From CBIHON01 sp966211965 (lineage in GTDB: Bacteria > Pseudomonadota > Gammaproteobacteria > Burkholderiales > Burkholderiaceae_D): a DNA stretch of 7,055 bases. The stretch spans positions 1 through 7,055 of the forward strand of contig CBIHON010000091.1 of the NCBI GenBank assembly GCA_966211965.1. The letters run 5' to 3'. Below the pieces are notes generated by a model. That model saw nothing but the letters and a program-made list of their open reading frames with translations. It searched no databases and was not told where the DNA came from. The position numbers and the translations under genes are program-made. Shown here piece by piece: positions 1 to 4,950 of the stretch (its first letter is position 1; the number at the start of each line of letters is the position of its first letter).

Positions 1-2
1 AG

Positions 3-53
3 GTGATTAGACTTGTTCGGACTTCAATAAAATCTCATTTTCAAACAGGCTGT
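3..53 (-). repeat. Left copy of a 51-bp perfect inverted terminal repeat, probable IS end
   Basis: These 51 bases are the exact reverse complement of 7005-7055. Read leftwards (out of the window) both copies begin ACAGCCTGTTTGAAAATGAG. The match stops abruptly at 53, where the fourth integron cassette begins in its expected orientation, so the repeat looks inserted into that cassette. Two copies pointing outwards fit either two oppositely oriented copies of one insertion sequence, with the window lying between them, or the long terminal repeats of one element. No transposase is visible inside the window. The family is not identified. Confidence 0.85.
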
Positions 54-82
54 AAAAGCCGTGTCTTCATTCTGAAATCTAA
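54..82 (-). pseudogene. Start of a fourth gene cassette, truncated by the terminal repeat
   Basis: The cassette opens with TTAGAT at 82-77, directly after the G of the attC R' box. An ATG follows at 70, as in the other cassettes. The reading frame encodes only MKTRL plus a Leu codon before the repeat begins at 53; inside the repeat it meets a TGA after three more codons. The cassette body, its attC and everything distal to it are missing. Too little remains to guess the product. Confidence 0.7.
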
Positions 83-133
83 CGTTCAAGTTGGCCAGGC
101 GCGCAGCGCTCAGTGTCCAATGGAAAGTTATGT
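77..133 (-). other. attC site of cassette 3 (57 bp)
   Basis: On the minus strand the site runs from R'' ACATAAC (133-127) to R' GTTAGAT (83-77), which fits the GTTRRRY consensus exactly. R'' is the perfect complement of GTTATGT (558-552), the start of its own cassette, as expected for a cassette that closes into a circle. The interior can pair TTGG near 120 with CCAA near 90, with GC-rich sequence between, giving the folded single-strand shape that IntI recognises. It begins 13 bp after the stop codon of the NTF2-like gene. Confidence 0.88.
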
Positions 134-146
134 GGCATAGGGGCAC

Positions 147-530
147 TCAACTGATGTCTGTGATTTTCCAGATTGCCCCATCTCGGAACTCGAACTCTGA
201 ACGGCCGGAGAGACTCAGGACTTGGCCGCTCTTTAAGCCGTTTGGGAGATCGTTTGCGACGACCGCGCGAAATGCTACGGTAGCTACCGCATGGGAACCT
301 TCACACTGAAAGGACTTAATGGTCTGCTGCCTCTCGGAGAACAGCGATAGCGACTGCAACGCTAGAGCTCTGAGTTCGGAAACGCCTGTAGTGCTTGCAT
401 TCACCTCACCTTCCGAAATGTTCTTGAAGTCAACATCTGGATGAACAGTCAGGAGCATTTCGTCGACGTCCATGCGGTTGTATGCCTCAATGTACCTATC
501 AACGAGCGCTCTCATTTCAGTGGGACTCAA
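147..530 (-). CDS. NTF2/SnoaL-like small protein (cassette 3)
   Basis: The product is a 127-aa soluble protein with no signal peptide. The N-terminal helix (ALVDRYIEAYNRMDVDEML, about residues 8-26), the following HPDVDF and the closing strands ending SEFEFRDGAIWKITDI are the usual layout of the NTF2-like cone fold (SnoaL and ketosteroid isomerase relatives). The fold hosts isomerases, hydrolases and pure binding proteins, so substrate and reaction cannot be told from sequence. The start is TTG at 530, chosen because AGGAGG (542-537) sits 6 bases upstream; the next in-frame ATG is at 515 and would lose five residues. NTF2-like proteins are a frequent cassette product. It is probably expressed from a shared cassette promoter but has its own good ribosome binding site. 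Confidence 0.85.
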   Translation of the reverse strand: MSPTEMRALVDRYIEAYNRMDVDEMLLTVHPDVDFKNISEGEVNASTTGVSELRALALQSLSLFSERQQTIKSFQCEGSHAVATVAFRAVVANDLPNGLKSGQVLSLSGRSEFEFRDGAIWKITDIS

Positions 531-536
531 TTGTTT

Positions 537-542
537 CCTCCT
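537..542 (-). promoter_or_regulatory. Strong Shine-Dalgarno that fixes a TTG start
   Basis: AGGAGG on the minus strand lies 6 bases before the TTG at 530. It is the only consensus Shine-Dalgarno among the three complete cassettes. It lies inside cassette 3, 15 bases after its first base, so it travels with the gene and makes translation independent of the cassette inserted before it. Confidence 0.7.
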
Positions 543-551
543 GGCTCTGCC

Positions 552-611
552 ACATAACGTCGAGCTAAAAGGTGGCGCTAAGCGCCATCCGTGTTGAGTG
601 GCGAGTTAGAA
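552..611 (-). other. attC site of cassette 2 (60 bp)
   Basis: On the minus strand it runs from R'' TTCTAAC (611-605) to GTTATGT (558-552), where cassette 3 begins. R'' matches the complement of its own cassette start, GTTAAAA, at 6 of 7 positions. The centre contains GGCGC-TTA-GCGCC, a perfect 5-bp stem with a 3-base loop. Both outer boxes depart slightly from the GTTRRRY/RYYYAAC consensus, but position, length and stem are right. The last 15 codons of the membrane-protein gene lie inside this site. Confidence 0.82.
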
Positions 612-984
612 CAACGTGGATTCGCCAAACAGTCATCGCTCCTGCAAAGGCTGCCCATAGAACCGGCACCCAAACTCCTTGCAGGAGCCAGTACCCTGAA
701 CAGGTTAACCCAGCAAGGTAAACCATTAAAGCCACCTCATTTCGATGAGACGGCGCAATCAGAGCTGGAAAAAGAACCGTCAGCGACCCGCAAATCAACG
801 ACCCGATCGATAAATACGCTTTTTCGAGAAAAGACGACCAAGGGGCAAAGCACATTCCGGAAACAACGTACTGCCAAGGGCACAACCATTCGCCGATCGC
901 ATGAGCAAGCAAAGCGACGATCACCCCGATGTACCAACCGATAATGGCACCAGGAATCGTAAGTAGCCAGCGAACTGTTCGCAT
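565..984 (-). CDS. Small integral membrane protein of unknown function (cassette 2)
   Basis: The product is 139 aa with about four hydrophobic segments (roughly residues 7-30, 57-78, 84-103 and 104-120) and a basic C-terminal tail (R121, R128, R132). I do not recognise a family. The segments suggest an inner-membrane protein with no large soluble domain. Cysteines are at 35, 45, 65 and 95. The ATG at 984 is only 9 bases from the cassette's first base and has no Shine-Dalgarno, so translation probably depends on the upstream cassette's attC sequence or on reinitiation. The frame runs through the R'' box of attC2 and stops at TAG (567-565), so residues from about 125 to 139 are encoded by the recombination site. 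It is the sole ORF of its cassette. Confidence 0.8.
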   Translation of the reverse strand: MRTVRWLLTIPGAIIGWYIGVIVALLAHAIGEWLCPWQYVVSGMCFAPWSSFLEKAYLSIGSLICGSLTVLFPALIAPSHRNEVALMVYLAGLTCSGYWLLQGVWVPVLWAAFAGAMTVWRIHVVLTRHSTRMALSATF

Positions 985-986
985 AG

Positions 987-1043
987 TTTTAACGCCGCGT
1001 TGACCAGCACGCTTGCGTGTCGGTGTCGAACAATGGGTTAGGC
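987..1043 (-). other. attC site of cassette 1 (57 bp)
   Basis: On the minus strand it runs from R'' GCCTAAC (1043-1037) to GTTAAAA (993-987). R'' is the exact complement of GTTAGGC at 1575-1569, the start of the same cassette. The centre contains CACGC-AA-GCGTG, a short self-complementary stem. The stop codon TAA of the TPR gene lies inside R''. The last base of GTTAAAA departs from the GTTRRRY consensus. Confidence 0.88.
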
Positions 1044-1562
1044 ATCTGCCGCGCCAAGGACTTGCCCAAGATCTTGTTTGAGCTCTTCTGCCTTCTTTGA
1101 CGTCGGTGCGTTTGAGATGGCCAAAGCAGCAGCGGATTTTGCTTCGCTCTTTCGACCAAGAGCAAATAGCACGTGTGCCTCAACAAGCCGGGTAAGCCAA
1201 TCATTTGGTGCATGGCTGATGGATGGAGCCAACGTTTCAAGAGCTCGCTCAGAGGCTCCATGTCGAAGCAGTTGGTCTGCGAGAAAGTAGCGCGCGACAG
1301 TTACGGCAGGCGAGCCCTCCAGATTTCCTTGCGCCAGCTCAGCAGCTAGTGAGTGCTCTAGCTGTATGGTTGCTTGCTCATGCTTCCCGAGTTCGTTTAG
1401 TACGCAGGCGTATTCGCCATGATATGCCGATAGGCCCCAGTGTTGCGGGTCGGCCAAAGGAATAGCCTCCTCATATAGACGCTTGGCCTCCTCTCTGCGG
1501 CCAGCTTGCCAATGGTCGAATGCTTCTCTGGCGAGCTTCGAGGCTTTGGATTGGTCGATCAT
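1038..1562 (-). CDS. TPR-repeat protein (cassette 1)
   Basis: The product is a 174-aa all-helical protein without signal peptide or membrane segment. Helix pairs with the TPR spacing of small and large residues are visible at about residues 6-36 (REAFDHWQAGRREEAKRLYEEAI), 45-75, 86-116 and 122-152 (AHVLFALGRKSEAKSAAALAI). Such repeats are protein-protein interaction scaffolds; no catalytic domain is attached, and the partner is unknown. The ATG at 1562 lies 6 bases inside the cassette with no clear Shine-Dalgarno. The TAA stop is built into the attC R'' box. As the cassette nearest attI it should be the best expressed and the most recently acquired. Confidence 0.85.
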   Translation of the reverse strand: MIDQSKASKLAREAFDHWQAGRREEAKRLYEEAIPLADPQHWGLSAYHGEYACVLNELGKHEQATIQLEHSLAAELAQGNLEGSPAVTVARYFLADQLLRHGASERALETLAPSISHAPNDWLTRLVEAHVLFALGRKSEAKSAAALAISNAPTSKKAEELKQDLGQVLGAADA

Positions 1563-1568
1563 TCGGAT

Positions 1569-1640
1569 GCCTAACTAGATTTCAAAGGCTTGGCCTGATT
1601 GTTAAAACTGGGTAGTGCCCGATAAACCATTTCGCTTGAT
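1569..1640 (-). other. attI recombination site (outer limit estimated)
   Basis: The crossover box GTTAGGC (1575-1569, minus strand) marks the junction of attI with cassette 1. The 65 or so bases on the integrase side form a non-coding leader between intI and the array, as expected for attI. The minus strand here contains GGGCACTACCC and then TTTTAAC before GTTAGGC. This is loosely like the GGGCAGTCGCCCTAAAAC that precedes the GTTAGGC-type box in attI1. The outer edge at 1640 is my estimate. A small inverted repeat AGGC-TTG-GCCT lies at 1586-1596, if the T at 1590 is counted in the loop. Confidence 0.75.
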
Positions 1641-1673
1641 CCTTCGCAAGCCGTATGCCGTCTAGCATACCGC

Positions 1674-1701
1674 ATAATACTGTATTTTCATACAGTGTTA
1701 A
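1674..1701 (-). promoter_or_regulatory. Leftward cassette promoter candidate with the LexA box as its spacer
   Basis: On the minus strand, -35 TTAACA (1701-1696, 5/6 to TTGACA) and -10 TATTAT (1679-1674, 5/6 to TATAAT) are separated by exactly 16 bp (1695-1680). That spacer is the whole CTGT-N8-ACAG palindrome. Transcripts would start near 1667, cross attI and reach the TPR gene. LexA bound here would cover the promoter. This is a motif match only. Confidence 0.5.
1680..1695. promoter_or_regulatory. LexA (SOS) box upstream of intI
   Basis: CTGTATTTTCATACAG is a perfect CTGT-N8-ACAG palindrome, embedded in TACTGT...ACAGTG, close to the E. coli SOS consensus. It ends 11 bases before the GTG at 1707. 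Many integron integrase promoters are known to be LexA-controlled, so that DNA damage or horizontal DNA uptake raises IntI. A possible rightward -10 (CATAAT, 1673-1678) abuts it, but I found no convincing rightward -35. Confidence 0.85.
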
Positions 1702-1706
1702 TTAAC

Positions 1707-2708
1707 GTGAAAATCGCCCCTGATTCTACTGCTGTCGGGCAACCACCCAAACTGCTCGACCAGCTACGACGTTGCCTCAGAGACAGGCATTATAGCCTGC
1801 GGACCGAACGCGTCTACGTGTACTGGGCCAGATGGTCTATCCGCTTCCACCAGCTCCGCCATCCCGCCGATATGGGCGTGCCTGAAATCCACGCCTTCCT
1901 GTCTTACCTGTCCAATGAACGAAGCGTTTCGACCTCGACTCACCATCAGGCGCTATGTGCCCTGCTGTTCCTCTACAAGCACGTGCTGAAAGTGGAGTTG
2001 CCGTGGATCGAGGACTTGCCCAAGCCGTCGAAGCCGCCCCGCCAGCCCACCGTGCTGACGCGGCAGGAGATCGACCGGATTTTTGCACAGATGGAAGGTG
2101 TCTACCTTTTAATTGCTAGACTGCTGTACGGCACCGGCATGCGATTGATGGAATGTGCCCAGCTGCGGGTCAAGGATATTGATTTCCAGCGAAGGGAGAT
2201 CACCATCCGGCGTGGCAAAGGCGGCAAGGACCGCTTGACCATGCTGCCGCTGTCCCTGGTTCAGCCGTTGCGGGAGCAGCTCGCGTACGCGAAGTCGTTG
2301 TATGACGAGGATCGCTTAAACCGCCGCAATGGTGTCATGCTGCCGGATGCGTTGGAGCGCAAGTATCCGTCTGCCGGAACGCAATGGAGCTGGTATTGGG
2401 CATTTCCTTCGGCGCATGAATCGACCGATCCCCGTACTGGTCTCGTACGTCGGCATCATCTTTACGAGCAAACCATCCAGCGGGCAGTCAAACGGGCGGT
2501 CCTTGCTGCGAAACTGACCAAGCGGGCATCCAGCCATACCTTCCGACATAGCTTTGCGACTCATTTACTCGAGGCCGGCTACGACATCCGGACCGTCCAG
2601 GAACTGCTTGGCCATGCCGATGTGTCGACCACCATGGTGTATGCGCATGTTTTGAATAAGGGTGGCCGGGGTGTTTCCTCACCCATCAATCTGCCAGGTT
2701 CGTACTGA
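1707..2708 (+). CDS. intI: Integron integrase IntI (tyrosine recombinase)
   Basis: IntI inserts and excises cassettes by recombining attI with folded single-stranded attC. From GTG 1707 the protein is 333 aa; IntI1 is 337. With this start the catalytic residues are R146, K171, H277, R280, H303 and nucleophile Y312, matching the IntI1 numbering I recall, and the N-terminal MKIAP...KLLDQLR keeps IntI1 spacing. An alternative GTG at 1695 overlaps the LexA box and adds four residues. The integrase-specific insert absent from XerC/D is present (ALERKYPSAGTQWSWYWAFP, then STDPRTG...RRHHLYEQT), and the C-terminus HTFRHSFATHLL...LLGHADVSTTMVYAHV is complete. No lesion is seen, so the enzyme is probably active. 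No good Shine-Dalgarno precedes either start. It belongs to the IntI1-like proteobacterial group but is clearly not IntI1 itself. The gene is divergent from the cassettes and probably SOS-induced. Confidence 0.97.
   Translation: MKIAPDSTAVGQPPKLLDQLRRCLRDRHYSLRTERVYVYWARWSIRFHQLRHPADMGVPEIHAFLSYLSNERSVSTSTHHQALCALLFLYKHVLKVELPWIEDLPKPSKPPRQPTVLTRQEIDRIFAQMEGVYLLIARLLYGTGMRLMECAQLRVKDIDFQRREITIRRGKGGKDRLTMLPLSLVQPLREQLAYAKSLYDEDRLNRRNGVMLPDALERKYPSAGTQWSWYWAFPSAHESTDPRTGLVRRHHLYEQTIQRAVKRAVLAAKLTKRASSHTFRHSFATHLLEAGYDIRTVQELLGHADVSTTMVYAHVLNKGGRGVSSPINLPGSY
1789..1816 (-). promoter_or_regulatory. Candidate Pc cassette promoter inside intI
   Basis: On the minus strand a perfect -10 TATAAT (1794-1789) follows TAGACG (1816-1811, 4/6 to TTGACA) at 16 bp. 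It lies in the intI codons for HYSLRT...VY, the same region in which class 1 integrons carry Pc. It points at the array, about 225 bp before the first cassette ORF. The weak -35 suggests a modest promoter. Confidence 0.55.
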
Positions 2709-2823
2709 ATGGCCGCTATGGAGCAAGAACATCATGCCTCGTCAATGTTGCCTTGTTGGAATCGATACGGACAGCCATTGAAAATGCCTATGCTATTCTG
2801 TGCGCTTTTTTTGAGGAATTTGT

Positions 2824-3108
2824 ATGAAAAAAGGGGAACTGGTTACGGAATTCGCCAAGCGCACGGAATTGTCTGCGGCAGCCGCTAACGATGCGGTCAA
2901 CACGCTCATCGCCATTATTACCGAGCGCCTGAAAAAAGGCGACACGGTCGGCATCACCGGCTTCGGTACCTTCTCCGTCGCCAAGCGCGCCGCGCGCAAG
3001 GGCCGCAATCCCGCCACCGGCGCCGCCATCAAGATTGCCGCCTCCAAATCGCCGAAGTTTTCCGCTGGGGCGACGCTCAAGGCCGCCCTCAATGCGAAGA
3101 AATCCTAA
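2824..3108 (+). CDS. hup: HU-family DNA-binding protein
   Basis: The product is a 94-aa nucleoid-associated protein of the HU/IHF family that bends DNA without strong sequence preference as a dimer. The family signature is complete: helical N-terminus, GFGTF at 46-50, basic AKRAARKGRNP leading to the arm tip (proline in RNPATG, 61-66), then the ASKSPKF strand and C-terminal helix. GAGGAA at 2813-2818 is a good Shine-Dalgarno 5 bases before the ATG. It follows intI in the same direction after a 115-bp gap in which I see no terminator. HU proteins assist many recombinases, but a role with this integron is only a possibility. The generic symbol is given because HU-alpha, HU-beta and other paralogues cannot be separated here. 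Confidence 0.93.
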   Translation: MKKGELVTEFAKRTELSAAAANDAVNTLIAIITERLKKGDTVGITGFGTFSVAKRAARKGRNPATGAAIKIAASKSPKFSAGATLKAALNAKKS

Positions 3109-3297
3109 TCCGCACCTACGACCTACGCGACCGTCACCACTTTTCGGTCTCATCTCGCGCCATGTTGCCGGCAATGCCAAACCAACCAGTTATTATCGGC
3201 GAATGCGACAAAGCACGACGGCGATTGCGCTCTTAATTCGTCACTATAGCGACTGAGATACCCCCTATTCCTTTTACATCGAAGAATTGTTCGCTTC

Positions 3298-4272
3298 ATG
3301 AAGACCTCGTCCCGTCTCATCTTTCTCACCGCTCTGACCCTCTCCGCCTGCGTCACCAAACCGCCCACAACCGACGAGGCGCCCGGCACGCTGACGGAAC
3401 CGCAGGAGGACCAGTTGGAAGCTCCGGAAATGGTCAATTACACACCCTTCCCCGGCATCCTGCTAAGCGGGCGCTGTGCCGACCATGAATGCGCGTCGCC
3501 GACGGAGTACTTTTCCTGGAGCGTCAAAGTCAGCTTCGACTTTGATCAGCGCGGACGGCTGAAGGTCTCGGAGCAACAAGAGGCGTCGCTGAGCATGAAC
3601 GACGCTCCGGAACAGGATCGGCAATGCAGCAAAAAGGGTGCCTCCTTCAACCAGCGCACCACCTGGTTTCCGTACACAGGCATCTTCGTTCGCGGTGGAA
3701 CCCTGCAATCCGTGAAGGACGTTGCCGGCGCCGCCTTGGAGCAACGTCCTCTCGGCACAATCGAGGACGACGAGATGGCGGTAATTGGCAAGGCTGCGCG
3801 CAAGATCGAGTATTCTTATGTTCCTTGCGTCGGTAAGCACCGAGTCTCCGCCGGCGCCCGCCTCGAGGGCTTTTTGCCGCGCGGCGCAAGGCTCTTCGTC
3901 AAGCCGGAAACGGGGCGCAGCCTGGAACTTTCCCTGCCTGATCCCATCGAGCCCTGGGTGCTATTGCGCTATCGGAGCGGCGCGATGATTCCGGTGCCGA
4001 TGCGCCCCGTCATGGTCACCGTCGACATGATGGAACGGCGACTGGTAATTTACTACCAGAGTACCTTTCCCGCCGCGCCGCCGCTGCGCAAGATCGAACT
4101 GCGCGCCATCTTACCGGACCAAGTTCCGGCCCAGGACGAAACACCGGAGCATCATCGCCAGCGCACCGACGCGGCACTGCGCGAGCTTCGCCGATGCCCG
4201 ATCCCACAACGACCGATGGAACTCTGCGCCACGCCTGATCGCCGTCCCGACCGACGGATATTTTCGCCCTGA
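3298..4272 (+). CDS. Predicted lipoprotein of unknown function
   Basis: The product is 324 aa. The N-terminus is a lipoprotein signal: basic MKTSSR, a hydrophobic core, and lipobox LSAC with C18 as the lipidated cysteine. V19 at the next position (not Asp) favours the outer membrane under the Lol rule. A Pro/Glu/Thr-rich linker (about 20-46) follows, then a beta-rich region with six more cysteines (60, 65, 110, 177, 300, 310), compatible with disulfides in the periplasm. The C-terminus is Arg/Pro-rich. The segment at about 239-270 (VMVTVDMMERRLVIYYQSTFP...IELRAI) vaguely recalls the end of T6SS-associated DUF2169 proteins. That is an impression only, and no T6SS gene is nearby. The gap to the HU gene (3109-3297) shows no gene or clear terminator. 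I do not recognise the family. Confidence 0.8.
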   Translation: MKTSSRLIFLTALTLSACVTKPPTTDEAPGTLTEPQEDQLEAPEMVNYTPFPGILLSGRCADHECASPTEYFSWSVKVSFDFDQRGRLKVSEQQEASLSMNDAPEQDRQCSKKGASFNQRTTWFPYTGIFVRGGTLQSVKDVAGAALEQRPLGTIEDDEMAVIGKAARKIEYSYVPCVGKHRVSAGARLEGFLPRGARLFVKPETGRSLELSLPDPIEPWVLLRYRSGAMIPVPMRPVMVTVDMMERRLVIYYQSTFPAAPPLRKIELRAILPDQVPAQDETPEHHRQRTDAALRELRRCPIPQRPMELCATPDRRPDRRIFSP

Positions 4273-4427
4273 CGAGCAGCGAAGCGCCGTACCGCCACAG
4301 CAATGGGGTGGGCCCGATCTGAAACGGTGCCGATGTGCTCTAACGCGCAAAATCTACGCTACTGTCCTTGTGTTCAGTCTTTTTTCTCCGGCGTGTTGCG
4401 AGCAATGTAGCGTGAGCACACCGCTAA

Positions 4428-4460
4428 AGATCTCTGTAAACAAGAAAAGAAGGGAGATCT
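4428..4460. repeat. Short inverted repeat just beyond the recombinase operon
   Basis: AGATCTC (4428-4434) and GAGATCT (4454-4460) form a 7-bp perfect inverted repeat with a 19-base A-rich centre. It lies immediately after the stop codon of the last gene of the leftward operon. There is no T-run beyond either arm, so it is a poor intrinsic terminator. It could be a protein-binding site, a module boundary, or chance. The surrounding gap 4273-4463 shows no gene. Confidence 0.3.
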
Positions 4461-4463
4461 GCG

Positions 4464-4950
4464 CTACTCAGCATAAACGAATCCAAACAGTAATCGCTGT
4501 TCCTTCCACTCCACCGGCACCTCTACCTGCCTGCCCCGCATCGTATGCAGATTTAAATGACGCGGTTGCCGACCGTCGAGAATCGCCTTCACGATATCGG
4601 GAGCAAGCAGCGTCATCCGCATTACTTCCGAAACCCACCCCGGTTCCAGTTTCAAGCGCCGCGCCAACTCGTGCGCATTGGCGACCTCGCCCGAATCGAT
4701 CAGACGCTGCCAATAGAATGCCTTGCCCAGCGTTCGCACCAGCGGCAAATCAAACGAGGATTTAATCTCGGCGCTTGCCTCGCCTGCAGGCGGCACCAGC
4801 ATCTTGCTGTATTGCCGGCGCTTGATCGCCAATGGGACAAAGGTTATCCGGCGCCCCCCCTGCTTCGAATTGCCGAACCGCGCCGGACGAGGTGATTTCC
4901 ACTTTGCGTTGCGCCGGGACTTCCCGGCTCATCTTGCTGTTCGTGTTCAT
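4464..4950 (-). pseudogene. ParB-like helix-turn-helix gene, frameshifted (recombinase accessory)
   Basis: The frame opened by ATG 4950 (MNTNSKMSREVPAQRKVEI) and the frame ending at TAG 4466-4464 join at a run of seven Gs (minus strand, 4860-4854). Removing one G gives a continuous 161-aa protein, and the 487-nt length is exactly one base over a whole number of codons. In the joined protein about 90-113 (ANAHELARRLKLEPGWVSEVMRM) is a helix-turn-helix of the ParB/KorB type. It is followed by LLAPDIVKAILDGRQP, a pattern I associate with small proteins encoded beside serine recombinases. Its likely role is DNA binding for the recombination module. The start overlaps the recombinase stop (ATGA). 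A downstream TTG at 4832 could give a 122-aa product that keeps the helix-turn-helix. The extra G may be a true mutation, slippage-prone variation or a sequencing error. Confidence 0.8.

Larger units (their letters stand above)
54..2708 (-). mobile_element. Integron: intI, attI and three complete gene cassettes plus a truncated fourth
   Basis: The layout is a divergent integrase gene, an attI region, and an array transcribed away from it. Cassette boundaries fall between G and TT of each GTTRRRY-like box: cassette 1 is 1574-993, cassette 2 is 992-558, cassette 3 is 557-83, and cassette 4 starts at 82. Each cassette holds one ORF in the array direction. Their attC sites differ in sequence and are short (57-60 bp). 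This is unlike the near-identical long repeats of large Vibrio arrays and more like mobile integrons or small proteobacterial chromosomal integrons. No known resistance gene is recognised among the cassettes. The array probably continued beyond the repeat at 53. Confidence 0.93.

Noticed and set aside
591..944. 117-aa plus-strand open frame across cassette 2
   Set aside because: It runs against the array direction and overlaps attC2; the minus-strand membrane protein fits the cassette boundaries precisely.
1..1575. attC sites read as a CRISPR array or REP repeats
   Set aside because: The three sites are 400-600 bp apart, differ in sequence, and carry R''/R' boxes matched to cassette ends; no Cas genes are present.
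1695..1706. GTG at 1695 as the intI start
   Set aside because: It overlaps the LexA box and shifts the catalytic residues by four from the IntI1 numbering, whereas GTG 1707 places them exactly. It cannot be excluded from sequence alone.
2788..3180. Minus-strand frames over the HU gene
   Set aside because: Gly/Arg-rich shadows of an unambiguous HU coding sequence.
3225..3250. Promoter for the lipoprotein gene (TTGCGC with TATAGC)
   Set aside because: The spacer is only 14 bp and both hexamers are weak, so I did not list it.
4370..4765. 131-aa plus-strand open frame after the lipoprotein gene
   Set aside because: Low-complexity Pro/Ala/Ser translation and mostly antisense to the conserved helix-turn-helix gene.
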